62,251 nt of DNA. It comes from Streptomyces sporangiiformans. GTDB taxonomy: Bacteria; Actinomycetota; Actinomycetes; Streptomycetales; Streptomycetaceae. The translations under genes and the position numbers were made by a program. The notes under the pieces were generated by a model. The model made no database searches. It saw nothing but the letters and a program-made list of their open reading frames with translations, and was not told the DNA's origin. The stretch lies in the NCBI RefSeq assembly GCF_005768555.2, contig NZ_VCHX02000047.1:1-62251 (forward strand). The letters are read 5' to 3'. Of the stretch, positions 17,801 to 25,525 are shown piece after piece. Each line of letters begins with the position of its first letter. The first letter of the stretch is position 1.

Positions 17801-18026
17801 GAGAGGTTGCATGTTGAACGGAACAGCAAGCATAGTGACAGCGTGATCGATCTCACCGACCGCGACGGCAGTCGCCGCCAACTCCCGGAAGCACTCCGGG
17901 ATTTGGCACGTGTCACCGTGGTCGGCAACGGCACCAGCTGCCCCGCCGACCGGCCCCCACGCCGGCCCGGCGAGGCTCCCCCCACAGCTCCTCGCACTGC
18001 CCGTCCCTCGACGGAAGGCGACCACC

Positions 18027-18503
18027 GTGCCCTCCCTCACGTCCCCTGCCTCCCCTCCCTCCCCCCAACTCCCGGGAGGGGCTGCCACCGACAGAGTCCA
18101 CTGGTTCGAACTCCCGGCCCGCCAGGCCGGTGTGCGTGAAGCCCGTTGCGTGATGGGCGAGAAACTGCGCAGATGGCGGCTCCCCGAGGAGGTGTGCCAG
18201 GACGCGGTCCTGATCCTGTCGGAACTGGTCACCAACGCGATACGCCACACGTCCAGTTCCCGGATCCACTGCTGCGTCGGACTCACCGCGGACGGATCGG
18301 TCCACCTCGAGGTGCACGATCAGGCCATCACGCCGCGGAGCCTGCCCCCACGCAACCCCGGCCCCGACGACGAATGCGGGCGCGGCCTGTTACTCGTTCA
18401 GCACATCGCCGAGAGATGGGGCGCCGAACGCTCCTCTTTCACCGGGGGGAACGCCGTGTGGGCGGCACTCGCGCGTCCTTCCGCGAGTGCCGCCGGCGCA
18501 TGA
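18027..18503 (+). CDS. ATP-binding protein, anti-sigma-factor kinase fold
   Basis: A 158-residue HATPase_c_2 protein with N box ILSELVTNAIRHT, G1 box LEVHDQAI and G2 box CGRGLLLVQHIAERWG. The GTG at 18027 is preferred because GGAAGG lies 8 nt upstream; an ATG at 17910 in frame would add a Pro/Ala-rich leader of 39 residues. It is divergent from the WhiJ-like/DUF397 pair and completes that three-gene module. It could sequester or phosphorylate a regulatory partner, as RsbW does; the partner is not visible here. Confidence 0.85.
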   Translation: MPSLTSPASPPSPQLPGGAATDRVHWFELPARQAGVREARCVMGEKLRRWRLPEEVCQDAVLILSELVTNAIRHTSSSRIHCCVGLTADGSVHLEVHDQAITPRSLPPRNPGPDDECGRGLLLVQHIAERWGAERSSFTGGNAVWAALARPSASAAGA

Positions 18504-18554
18504 GCCCTTGAGGCGGGCGGGCCTGGATCCCTGCGTCGCCCAGTCGGTGCCGGG

Positions 18555-19529
18555 TCAGTGGACCAGGTCGCCGGGGTCGGTGTTGGCGCCGCAGAGGACT
18601 ATGGCGACCTTCTCGCCGGGGCCGGGGACGTACGCGGCGTCGGGGCCGGTGAGCGCGGCTAGGGCGGTGGCCGCGGCGTGCTCGACCGCCACTCTGCGGT
18701 GGTCCCACAGGGCCTGGCGGGTGCGGATGATCTCGCTGTCGGTGACGAGGACGGAGTGCACACCGTCCTGCTGGGCGGCGTGCAGCGCCATCGCGGACGC
18801 GCGGCGCGCGCCGAGGGAGTCGGAGGCGACGGAGTCCACGGTGACGTCGACCGGGCGCCCGGCCTCGATCGCGGCGTTGAGTGCGCGGCAGTTCTCCGGC
18901 TCGACGGCGATGGCGCGGATGCCGTGATGCCGGGCGGCGGTGGCCACGCCGGTGAACAGTCCGCCGCCGCCGACAGCGACCACGACCGTGTCCAGGCCGG
19001 GGATCCGGTCGCGGATCTCTTCCAGCAGCGTGCCCGCCCCGGCGGCGATCAGCGGGTGGTCGTAGGCGTGCGAGGAGAGCGCGCCGGTGGTGGCGGCGAA
19101 GTCCTGGCAGGCGGCGGCGGCATCGGCGTACTCCGTGCCGACCAGGCGGACGTCGGCGCCGTAGGAGCGCAGCTTGGCCACCTTCACCGCGGGAGCGGTG
19201 GTGGGGAGGAAGACGGTCGCGGTGATGCCCTGCTGCTGGGCGGCCCAGGCGCAGCCCAGCCCGGCGTTGCCGCCGGAGGCGATGGTCACCCCGGCGTCGG
19301 GGAGGGCGCCGGCGTCGCGGTGGGCCTGGATGAAGTTCTGTGCGCCGCGGGCCTTGAAGGAGCCGGTGTGCTGCATGTACTCCAACGCCAGCCAGACCTC
19401 GCACGGTTCCGGCCCGCCGTCGGCGGTGCGGATCGCACCGGGATCGACGGGGGCGAGTGCGACGGGGCGGACGCGCCCGGAGATCCGTTCGGTGGCGGCC
19501 TTGATGTCGCCGTAGGTGAGCTGGTCCAT
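18555..19529 (-). CDS. PLP-dependent threonine/serine dehydratase-like protein
   Basis: A 324-residue fold-type II PLP enzyme. The cofactor lysine lies in HTGSFKARGAQ, the substrate loop is IASGGNAGLGCAW, and the phosphate-binding tetraglycine is VVAVGGGGLFTG. There is no ACT regulatory domain, so it resembles catabolic threonine or serine dehydratases. ATG 19529 has AGGAGCT just upstream; the in-frame start at 19598 lies inside the divergent TetR operator and is rejected. The divergent TetR gene is the probable regulator. Confidence 0.88.
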   Translation of the reverse strand: MDQLTYGDIKAATERISGRVRPVALAPVDPGAIRTADGGPEPCEVWLALEYMQHTGSFKARGAQNFIQAHRDAGALPDAGVTIASGGNAGLGCAWAAQQQGITATVFLPTTAPAVKVAKLRSYGADVRLVGTEYADAAAACQDFAATTGALSSHAYDHPLIAAGAGTLLEEIRDRIPGLDTVVVAVGGGGLFTGVATAARHHGIRAIAVEPENCRALNAAIEAGRPVDVTVDSVASDSLGARRASAMALHAAQQDGVHSVLVTDSEIIRTRQALWDHRRVAVEHAAATALAALTGPDAAYVPGPGEKVAIVLCGANTDPGDLVH

Positions 19530-19568
19530 CGCGGAGCTCCTGCCGACCGTGTGCCTACCGTTTCGATA

Positions 19569-19585
19569 CACCGTACCGTACAGTG
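19569..19585. promoter_or_regulatory. 17-bp operator-like palindrome between dehydratase and TetR genes
   Basis: CACCGTAC-C-GTACAGTG has 8-bp arms with one mismatch. It overlaps TACAGT (19579-19584), a good -10 for the TetR gene. The ATG at 19592 would then be at or next to the transcription start, so the TetR message may be leaderless. The palindrome is well placed for autoregulation and for control of the dehydratase. Confidence 0.6.
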
Positions 19586-19591
19586 ACCCAC

Positions 19592-20242
19592 ATGCCACGG
19601 CACTCCCTTTCCCTGGACCGCGCGACCCCCGGCCGCATCGCCGAGGCCGCCCTGGCGCTGGTCGACGAGGGTGGCCCCGAGGCGCTGACCTTCCGCGCCT
19701 TGGCCGCGCGGCTGGACATCTCCCTCGCCTCGCTCCAGCGCCGCTGCACCGACCTGGCCGGGTTGCTGGACCTGTGCACCGACCACCTGGCCGCTCGCCT
19801 GCCCGACATCGAACCGGGCGCCGACTGGGCCACCGCGACCGAAACGCGGTTCACCGCGCTGTACCGGCTGCTGGCCGCCCATCCGGGCTTGGTCGCGCTG
19901 CGCGGTACCCGCCCCTGGCTCGGCCCGAACCTGCTGGCTCGCCTGGCCGAGCCGCAGCTCGCCGACAACCTCGCGGCCGGGATGACCCCCGAGGAGGCGA
20001 TCACCGCCTATCGGCGGATGTACCTGCTCACCCTCGGCAGCGCGAGCTTCGTGGACCACCGGGAGCCCAAGGCCGCCCAGGCGGCCACCCGCACCGCGCT
20101 GGCCGCGCTCGATCCCGAGGAGTTCCCGGCACTGACCGGCCACCTGGCCGCGATCGTGCCCGCCGTGGTCGACCACGAGGTCTACTACGGGGCACTGCGC
20201 CAGCTCATCCACGCCGCCGCCCCGGCACGGACGGCGACCTGA
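19592..20242 (+). CDS. TetR-family regulator
   Basis: About 216 residues. The N-terminal helix-turn-helix reads RIAEAALALVDEGGPEALTFRALAARLDISLASLQRRCTD without a break in the frame (about residues 13-52), and the C-terminal part resembles the TetR_C_1-type ligand domain. ATG 19592 is chosen because the -10 element sits 7 nt before it; a GTG at 19583 is also in frame. It is divergent from the PLP dehydratase and probably controls it. Confidence 0.87.
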   Translation: MPRHSLSLDRATPGRIAEAALALVDEGGPEALTFRALAARLDISLASLQRRCTDLAGLLDLCTDHLAARLPDIEPGADWATATETRFTALYRLLAAHPGLVALRGTRPWLGPNLLARLAEPQLADNLAAGMTPEEAITAYRRMYLLTLGSASFVDHREPKAAQAATRTALAALDPEEFPALTGHLAAIVPAVVDHEVYYGALRQLIHAAAPARTAT

Positions 20243-20807
20243 CCGGCAGCGAAGTCAAGCTGACGGCGCGTCAGCAGGGTCCCAGCCGTCGGCAGGGCGT
20301 GGCGTGAGGCCACCCGCGTGGCGAGAACAACGAGTTCGGCAGCTGATGAGTGTGTGGAATGTGCCGCTGGTCGGCTTGTGGAGTCGCCGCCGCGTCAACA
20401 CCCGGTGATGGGCGGCGTACGAAACACTTTCGGAAACGCGCTGGTGGCATGGCGGCGCCGCGTCCTAACCGCGCGTCGCGGGCAACTGCCTCGCCGCAAA
20501 GGCCAACGGATCGCCGGTGCAACTGTGGACAGCTCTGGGCAACGCCACCCAGAGGTGGAGCCGAGTGTAGGTGTCGCCAGCGAGGGGACGCCGCGAGCGC
20601 GCAAATTATTTGGCGCCAAACTGGCCGGTTCCATTGACGGGCTCTTGATCGAAACCTATCTTCTGGTCGAAGTTGCGCACAGTGTTCGAGATTTCGAACT
20701 GATCGCTTCGCTGATCAGCCCAGCCGTCCTGCCCCAACGGCACGGAGACCGAGCCTCACCCCTCGACCTCACTCTCACCCGATCATGGCACTTGTAGAAA
20801 GACGGGA
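20243..20807. other. Intergenic region with palindrome, upstream of GH43 gene
   Basis: This 565-bp stretch has lower GC than its surroundings and no gene I can support. TTTGGCGCCAAA (20609-20620) is a perfect 12-bp palindrome. Nearer the GH43 start are several TCGAA-type words (20651, 20670, 20685, 20693 approximately) and TGATCGCTTCGCTGATCA. These could be sugar-responsive operator elements. An open frame at 20318-20797 has no recognisable protein features. Confidence 0.4.
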
Positions 20808-22247
20808 ATGCACATGTCCGCGGTTCTCGCTCGGCTGGCAGCGATGTTGGTCGCCGCCTGTCTGCTCTTCACAGCCCAAGTCGTGACCACACCTCAACGG
20901 GCCGCAGCCGCGGACCCGGGCTACCTGATGACGCACTTCATCGGGGAGGGTGCGACCGGTCAGCAGATCTACTTCTCCCACAGCGCGGACGGCCTGAACT
21001 GGACCGACCTCAACGGCGGCGGGATGACTCTGCGCTCCACGGTGGGCACGCGCGGGGTGCGCGACCCCGCACTGGTCCGCTCTCCGGGCGGTGACCGGTA
21101 CTGGATCATCGCGACCGACCTGTGCATCGGCTGCGGGCAGTCGTGGGGGGACTCCATGTCCAACGGCAGCCGCAACCTCGTGGTGTGGGAGTCGACAGAC
21201 CTCGTCAACTGGTCGGCGCCGCGGCTGCTCAACGTCGCCGGCGCCATCCCCGACGGGCGCAACGCGTGGGCGCCGGAGGCGATCTGGAACCCCGCGACCA
21301 ACGACTACGTCCTGTACTGGGCGACGAACGCGACGCTCAACGGCGTGCTGAAGCACCGCATCTACTACGCACGCACGACGGACTTCCGCACCATCACCAC
21401 CCCGCAGCTCTACATCGACCGCCCCGGCACTCAGAACATCATCGACACCCAGATCGTCGAGATGCCGGCAGGTGTCGGCAACTACCGCTACGTGCGGTCC
21501 TCCGGCGACGGCCAGATCACGATCGAAGGCAGCAACTCGATCCTGGGAACGTGGACCAACCTCGGCAACCTCTCCGGCATCGGCCTGACCGGTTCCCAGG
21601 TCGAAGGCCCGATGTGGATGAAGTTCAGGGACCGCAACGAGTGGGCCCTGTACCTCGACCAGTACGCATCGGGCCGCGGTTACATGCCGGTCCTGACGAC
21701 CAACCCGTCCAGCTCCGGCACCTACCGGCTCCCGGCGTCGGGAAGCTACAACATGGGCGGCACCAAGAAGCGCCACGGCTCGATCCTGAACCTCACGGCC
21801 GCCGAGGAGAGCCGCGTACAGGCCCGCTGGCCCAACACGGCGGTCAACCGGCTGCAGTCGTTCAACTTCCAGGACCGGTACGTGCGGCACGCCAACCTCG
21901 ACGTGCGCATCGACCCCAACGTCAGCCCCGCCCAGGACGCCCAGTTCCGGGTGAGGAACGGCCTGGCGGGCTCCGGCACCGTCTCCTTCGAGTCGGTGAA
22001 CTTCCCCGGGTACTTCCTGCGGCACGCCGGATTCGACTTCCAACTGGCCTACAACGACGGCACCTCCGCGTTCGCCGGGGACGCCACCTTCCGCAAGGTC
22101 GCCGGGCTCGCCGACTCGGCCTGGTCGTCGTTCCAGTCGTACAACTACCCCGACCGGTACATCCGCCACTACGCGTACCAGCTGCGTCTCGACCCGATCA
22201 CCACCGCGACAGAGCGCAGCGACGCCACCTTCCGGGTGACGAGCTGA
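20808..22247 (+). CDS. Secreted glycoside hydrolase family 43 protein with AbfB arabinose-binding domain
   Basis: A 479-residue exported enzyme. The signal peptide spans about residues 1-36 (LARLAAMLVAACLLF ... RAAAADPG). A five-bladed GH43-like domain follows with RDPALVRSPGGDRYWIIATDL, WAPEAIWNPATNDYVLYW and a third acidic region QVEGPMWMKF. Residues from about 345 form an AbfB (CBM42) beta-trefoil with repeats such as NFQDRYVRHANLDVRID, NFPGYFLRHAGFDFQL and NYPDRYIRHYAYQLRLD. It probably attacks arabinose-containing polysaccharide outside the cell. ATG 20808 or 20814 can start it; a GGGA follows AGAAAG just upstream. Confidence 0.88.
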   Translation: MHMSAVLARLAAMLVAACLLFTAQVVTTPQRAAAADPGYLMTHFIGEGATGQQIYFSHSADGLNWTDLNGGGMTLRSTVGTRGVRDPALVRSPGGDRYWIIATDLCIGCGQSWGDSMSNGSRNLVVWESTDLVNWSAPRLLNVAGAIPDGRNAWAPEAIWNPATNDYVLYWATNATLNGVLKHRIYYARTTDFRTITTPQLYIDRPGTQNIIDTQIVEMPAGVGNYRYVRSSGDGQITIEGSNSILGTWTNLGNLSGIGLTGSQVEGPMWMKFRDRNEWALYLDQYASGRGYMPVLTTNPSSSGTYRLPASGSYNMGGTKKRHGSILNLTAAEESRVQARWPNTAVNRLQSFNFQDRYVRHANLDVRIDPNVSPAQDAQFRVRNGLAGSGTVSFESVNFPGYFLRHAGFDFQLAYNDGTSAFAGDATFRKVAGLADSAWSSFQSYNYPDRYIRHYAYQLRLDPITTATERSDATFRVTS

Positions 22248-22254
22248 CCTGACA

Positions 22255-22321
22255 GGGATGCCGGCGCCTCACGGCGGACTCCCACCTCCGCCCGCCCTCC
22301 AGGGGCAGGCGCCGGCATCCC
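22255..22321 (+). terminator. Terminator hairpin after the GH43 gene
   Basis: GGGATGCCGGCGCCT (22255-22269) and AGGCGCCGGCATCCC (22307-22321) form a perfect 15-bp stem with a 37-nt loop, 8 nt behind the GH43 stop. There is no U-run, as is common in Streptomyces. Confidence 0.75.
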
Positions 22322-22395
22322 GCCAATCGGCGTTCCTGGTAGCGCTGGTTGTGGGTGCGGGGTCGCACCCGCGCAGAGGGCCGAAGCGGCGGAAG

Positions 22396-22545
22396 CACCC
22401 ATGGACGATCACCGGAGAGCAGGTGCTGCTGTCCACCCCGGAGTTCGCCTGGGAGAAGCAAGGGTTGACGTCAACGAGGGCCCGGCGGTCCTGCAGAAGA
22501 ACGGCAAGGTCTACTTCCCCGACCGCTACATCCGGCCCGTCACGT
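22396..22545 (+). pseudogene. GH43 remnant joined to an AbfB-like scrap
   Basis: One frame reads HPWTITGEQVLLSTPEF then AWEKQG, and the +1 frame continues VNEGPAVLQKNGKVYF; together they match the central part of GH43 arabinofuranosidases. The next residues PDRYIRP resemble the AbfB repeat PDRYIRH of the gene just upstream. At least one frameshift and large deletions are needed to explain it. It has no start and ends under the 3' end of the LysR gene. I read it as the relic of a second arabinanase gene. Confidence 0.65.
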
Positions 22546-23436
22546 GGGCCCTTGTGCCGCGGTCAGGCGCGTCGCGAGCGCGGTAAGGCGCTCGACCAGT
22601 GCGTCGGGTTCGGATCTGGTCATGGCGGTGAGCTCGATGGTCGCCGTTCCGTGACTCAGTGGTCTGAACCCGACGGCCGGCCGCGTCCCGGACGCCGCGG
22701 CGGGCACGACGGTGACGCCGAGGCCGCACTCGACCATGGCGATCTGGGAGGTCACCGACCGCGCCCAGTGAGCCGGGACGGGGCTGAAGCCGGCGGTCCG
22801 GCACATGGCCGCCATCGCGTCGTGGTAGTCGGGCGAGATGTGCCGGTGGAGCCACACCCACGTGTCGCCCGCGAGCTCCGCCAGATCCAGTGGGCCCGCA
22901 GATCCGGCTGCGGGGTGGTCGGCGGGGAGCGCCGCGACGAACCGGTCGACGAAGAGCGAAGTCGCCGTGGTGCCCCGTACCGGGGCGGTCTGGCGCACGA
23001 TCGCCCAGTCGAGCGTCCGGTCCAGCAGTCCGGCCCCGGCCTCGTGCGTGTCGATCTCCTGCGTACGGATCTCGATGTCCGGCTGCGCCTCGTGGAACCG
23101 CTCGAGTACGAGCGGCAGGGGCCAGGAGAACGCCGAGGCCACGGCGCCCAGGCTCAGCCGCCCGCCACGCCCGGTGGCCGCGTGCCGAGCGGCGATCTCG
23201 GCGTCCTCGGCCTGGCGGATCAGCGCTCGGCACCGCTCCAGGAACACGGCGCCGGCCGTACTGAGGGCGACCGACCGCTGGGTGCGGTGCAACAGCTCGA
23301 AACCCAGCTGCCGTTCGAGCTGCTTGATCGCCTGGGACAGCGGCGGCTGGGACATCCGCAGCCGCTGCGCCGCCCGGCCGAAGTGCAGTTCCTCGGCCAC
23401 CGTGACGAAGTAACGCGCCTGCCGGATCTCGACCAT
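22540..23436 (-). CDS. LysR-family transcriptional regulator
   Basis: A 298-residue LysR regulator. The N-terminal winged helix is clear (RQARYFVTVAEELHFGRAAQ, RMSQPPLSQAIKQLE, LLHRTQRSVALSTAG), followed by a substrate-binding domain. It is divergent from the RraA operon with only 65 bp between the two starts, and that gap holds an N7-spaced dyad typical of LysR sites. It is most likely the activator of the RraA/hydrolase operon. Its 3' end overlaps the GH43 remnant by a few bases. Confidence 0.92.
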   Translation of the reverse strand: MVEIRQARYFVTVAEELHFGRAAQRLRMSQPPLSQAIKQLERQLGFELLHRTQRSVALSTAGAVFLERCRALIRQAEDAEIAARHAATGRGGRLSLGAVASAFSWPLPLVLERFHEAQPDIEIRTQEIDTHEAGAGLLDRTLDWAIVRQTAPVRGTTATSLFVDRFVAALPADHPAAGSAGPLDLAELAGDTWVWLHRHISPDYHDAMAAMCRTAGFSPVPAHWARSVTSQIAMVECGLGVTVVPAAASGTRPAVGFRPLSHGTATIELTAMTRSEPDALVERLTALATRLTAAQGPT

Positions 23437-23447
23437 GATTCGCCAAG

Positions 23448-23471
23448 CCTCTTACTGATAGAGGAAATCAG
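23448..23471. promoter_or_regulatory. LysR-type dyads between the LysR and RraA genes
   Basis: Two overlapping dyads share the same spacing: CCTCT-N7-AGAGG (23448-23464) and CTGAT-N7-ATCAG (23455-23471). N7-spaced dyads in a divergent LysR promoter are the usual binding layout. Binding by this LysR protein is inferred. Confidence 0.6.
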
Positions 23472-23501
23472 ACCTTCCGAATATAGCCGGAGGCTGTTGC
23501 A

Positions 23502-24173
23502 GTGGGAGACATGAGCAACTCATCTCTCCTGGATCGCTTCGCGGAGCTGGACTCCGCGGCGGTCAGCGACGCGCTCGACCAGCTCGGGCTGCCCGCCGGC
23601 GTCGGCGGCATCCGCCCGGTGTGGGGACCCGCGGCCGTCGTCGGGTTCGCGGTCACCGTCGAACTCGAACCGCGTGCCGACGGCCCGGCCGACGCTCACA
23701 TCGCCACCACCGCCATCGAGACGGCCGACGACCAGAGCGTGATCGTCGTCGACAACCAGGGCCGCACCGATGTGTCCTGCTGGGGCGGCATCCTGAGCCT
23801 GGGCGCGGCGCAGCGCGGCGTTCGCGGTGTCGTCGCCGACGGCGTGTGCCGCGATGTGGCGGAGGCCCGCGAGCTGGGCTTCCCAGTGTTCTCACGCGGT
23901 GCGATCCCGGCCACGGCTCGGGGCAGGCTGCGGCAGCGTTCCACCGGTGAGTCCGTCGAGGTCGCGGGGCTCACGGTCGAGCCGGGCGATGTCGTGGTCG
24001 CCGACGAGACGGGTCTCGTCGTCGTTCCGCGGGAGCGGGCCGCGGAGGTTGCCGGAATCGCCACCGGGATCGTGGCGCGGGAGCGCGCGATCGCGGACGA
24101 GGTTCGCGCGGGGGCCCGCCTCTCCCACGCCATGCACGACGCCCGCCTCGCCGGAGAGAAGGAGACGGCGTGA
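23502..24173 (+). CDS. RraA-family protein 1 (aldolase/demethylmenaquinone-methyltransferase fold)
   Basis: A 223-residue RraA-fold protein. The family signature is visible: VVDNQGRTDVSCWGGILSLG followed by GVVADGVCRDVAEA, which contains the R-D-x2-E metal/substrate motif used by 4-hydroxy-4-methyl-2-oxoglutarate/4-carboxy-4-hydroxy-2-oxoadipate aldolases. An aldolase or oxaloacetate-type decarboxylase role is therefore possible. GTG 23502 is chosen because GGAGG (23489-23493) is 8 nt upstream; the ATG at 23511 has its GGGAG too close. It is the first of three successive RraA-family genes. Confidence 0.88.
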   Translation: MGDMSNSSLLDRFAELDSAAVSDALDQLGLPAGVGGIRPVWGPAAVVGFAVTVELEPRADGPADAHIATTAIETADDQSVIVVDNQGRTDVSCWGGILSLGAAQRGVRGVVADGVCRDVAEARELGFPVFSRGAIPATARGRLRQRSTGESVEVAGLTVEPGDVVVADETGLVVVPRERAAEVAGIATGIVARERAIADEVRAGARLSHAMHDARLAGEKETA

Positions 24174-24838
24174 TGACCAGCGCTCCCTCCCTGTCGGACC
24201 GTGGCGCCGACCTGTCCACCGCGTCGGTCTCCGACGCCCTCGACTCGCTCGGGCTGCCCGGCTCCCTCCACGGCATCGGCGCGCTGCACCAGGGCCGGCG
24301 GACCGTCGGGCCGGTCTTCACCGTGACCTACGAACCGGTCGACGAGACGGGTGGCACCGTCGGTGACTTCCTCGACGACGTCCCCGCCGGCGCGGTGATC
24401 CTGATCGACAACGCGGGCCGCACCGACTGCACGGTGTGGGGCGGCATCATGAGCGAGACGGCCCACGAGCGCGGCATCGCGGGCACGGTCATCCACGGCA
24501 CCTGCCGTGACGTCGCCGTCGCGAACACCACCGGTTACCCGGTCTGGTCGGTCTCCCGGTTCATGCGGACCGGCAAGGACCGGGTCCGGGTGGCCGCGGT
24601 CCAGACAGCCGTCACCATCGACGGCGTCGTCATCCACCCCGGCGACATCCTCGTGGCCGACGACGACGGTGCTGTGGTCGTCCCGGCCGCCCGCTGGGAC
24701 GAAGTCGCCGACCTCGCACGGCACATCGACCGCGTCGAAGAAGCCATCGTCCAGGTCGTCCGCGACGGTGCGACGCTCGCCGAGGCGCGCGCCCGGCATG
24801 GCTATCACGCGCTCCAGACCCGGAAGGACCCCTCGTGA
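24173..24838 (+). CDS. RraA-family protein 2
   Basis: A 221-residue paralogue of the preceding gene, overlapping its stop in a GTGATGA junction. The core reads IDNAGRTDCTVWGGIMSET and TVIHGTCRDVAVANTTGYP. R-D is kept, but the acidic residue two positions after it is Val here (RDVAV rather than RDVAE), so it may lack the same aldolase activity. The first two copies share the unusual WGG where the third has WGE. It may form a hetero-oligomer with its neighbours or act on a different keto acid. GGAG about 10 nt before ATG 24173 supports the start. Confidence 0.87.
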   Translation: MTSAPSLSDRGADLSTASVSDALDSLGLPGSLHGIGALHQGRRTVGPVFTVTYEPVDETGGTVGDFLDDVPAGAVILIDNAGRTDCTVWGGIMSETAHERGIAGTVIHGTCRDVAVANTTGYPVWSVSRFMRTGKDRVRVAAVQTAVTIDGVVIHPGDILVADDDGAVVVPAARWDEVADLARHIDRVEEAIVQVVRDGATLAEARARHGYHALQTRKDPS

Positions 24839-25470
24839 ACGACGGCGTCACGAACTGCGAGGTCACGCACGACCTCGCCCGCGGGCACTCCAGCGCGACG
24901 CTGCTGGAGGCGTCCAAGCTCGGCATCGCCCTCTCCCCGGAGCTGCGGTCGCTGTGGGCCGGCGCCCGGCTGTGCGGCCCGGCGTTCACCGTGCAGGGCG
25001 CCGGAGGCGACAACCTCGCCCTGCACCACGCCGTACTCCAGGCCCCGCCCGGATCCGTGCTGGTGGCCGACCTCGGCGGCGCCCGCTTCGGCCACTGGGG
25101 CGAAGTCCTCACCGTGGCCGCACAGCACCGCCGCCTGGCCGGACTGCTCATCGACGGCGGCGCACGCGATGCCGCGGAGATCGAGGCGCTCGGCTTCCCG
25201 GTGTTCTCGCGCAACGACTCCATCCTCGGCACCCGCAAGGACTTCCGCGGCGTGTTCGGGCGTCCCGTCACGGTCGGCGGCATCACGGTCCGCACCGGCG
25301 ACCTCGTCGTCGGTGACGGCGACGGCGTCGTGGCTCTTCCCTCGGCCGAGGCCGACCGGATCCTCGACCGTGCCGATGCCCGGGTGGCGCACGAGCGGGA
25401 GCTGATGGCGCGGGTGCGGGAAGGCCGTAGCACGCTCGAGCTGTACGACCTCGAAGGCGCCGGGCGGTGA
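24835..25470 (+). CDS. RraA-family protein 3
   Basis: The third RraA-family protein, 211 residues, beginning in a 4-bp overlap with copy 2. It is the most divergent: FGHWGEVLTVAAQHRRLAG then LLIDGGARDAAEIEALGFP. It keeps R-D-x2-E and has the Glu of the common WGE loop. The start LARGHSSATLLEASKLG replaces the usual STASVSDAL helix. Its co-translation with copies 1 and 2 suggests successive or combined steps in one pathway. Confidence 0.87.
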   Translation: MNDGVTNCEVTHDLARGHSSATLLEASKLGIALSPELRSLWAGARLCGPAFTVQGAGGDNLALHHAVLQAPPGSVLVADLGGARFGHWGEVLTVAAQHRRLAGLLIDGGARDAAEIEALGFPVFSRNDSILGTRKDFRGVFGRPVTVGGITVRTGDLVVGDGDGVVALPSAEADRILDRADARVAHERELMARVREGRSTLELYDLEGAGR

Positions 25471-25525
25471 CGTCGATGGCGGACAACCCGGTCTTCGCCG
25501 TGGCAAATCCCGAGGAGGAGGCACG

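Noticed and set aside
17807..18139. Small plus-strand gene with TTG start near the WhiJ-like operator
   Set aside because: The first 40 residues look protein-like, but the rest is Pro/Arg noise overlapping the ATPase gene out of frame, and the TTG has only a weak ribosome site.
20318..20797. Open frame of 159 codons before the GH43 gene
   Set aside because: No domain, no good start site and mixed composition; I treat it as intergenic.
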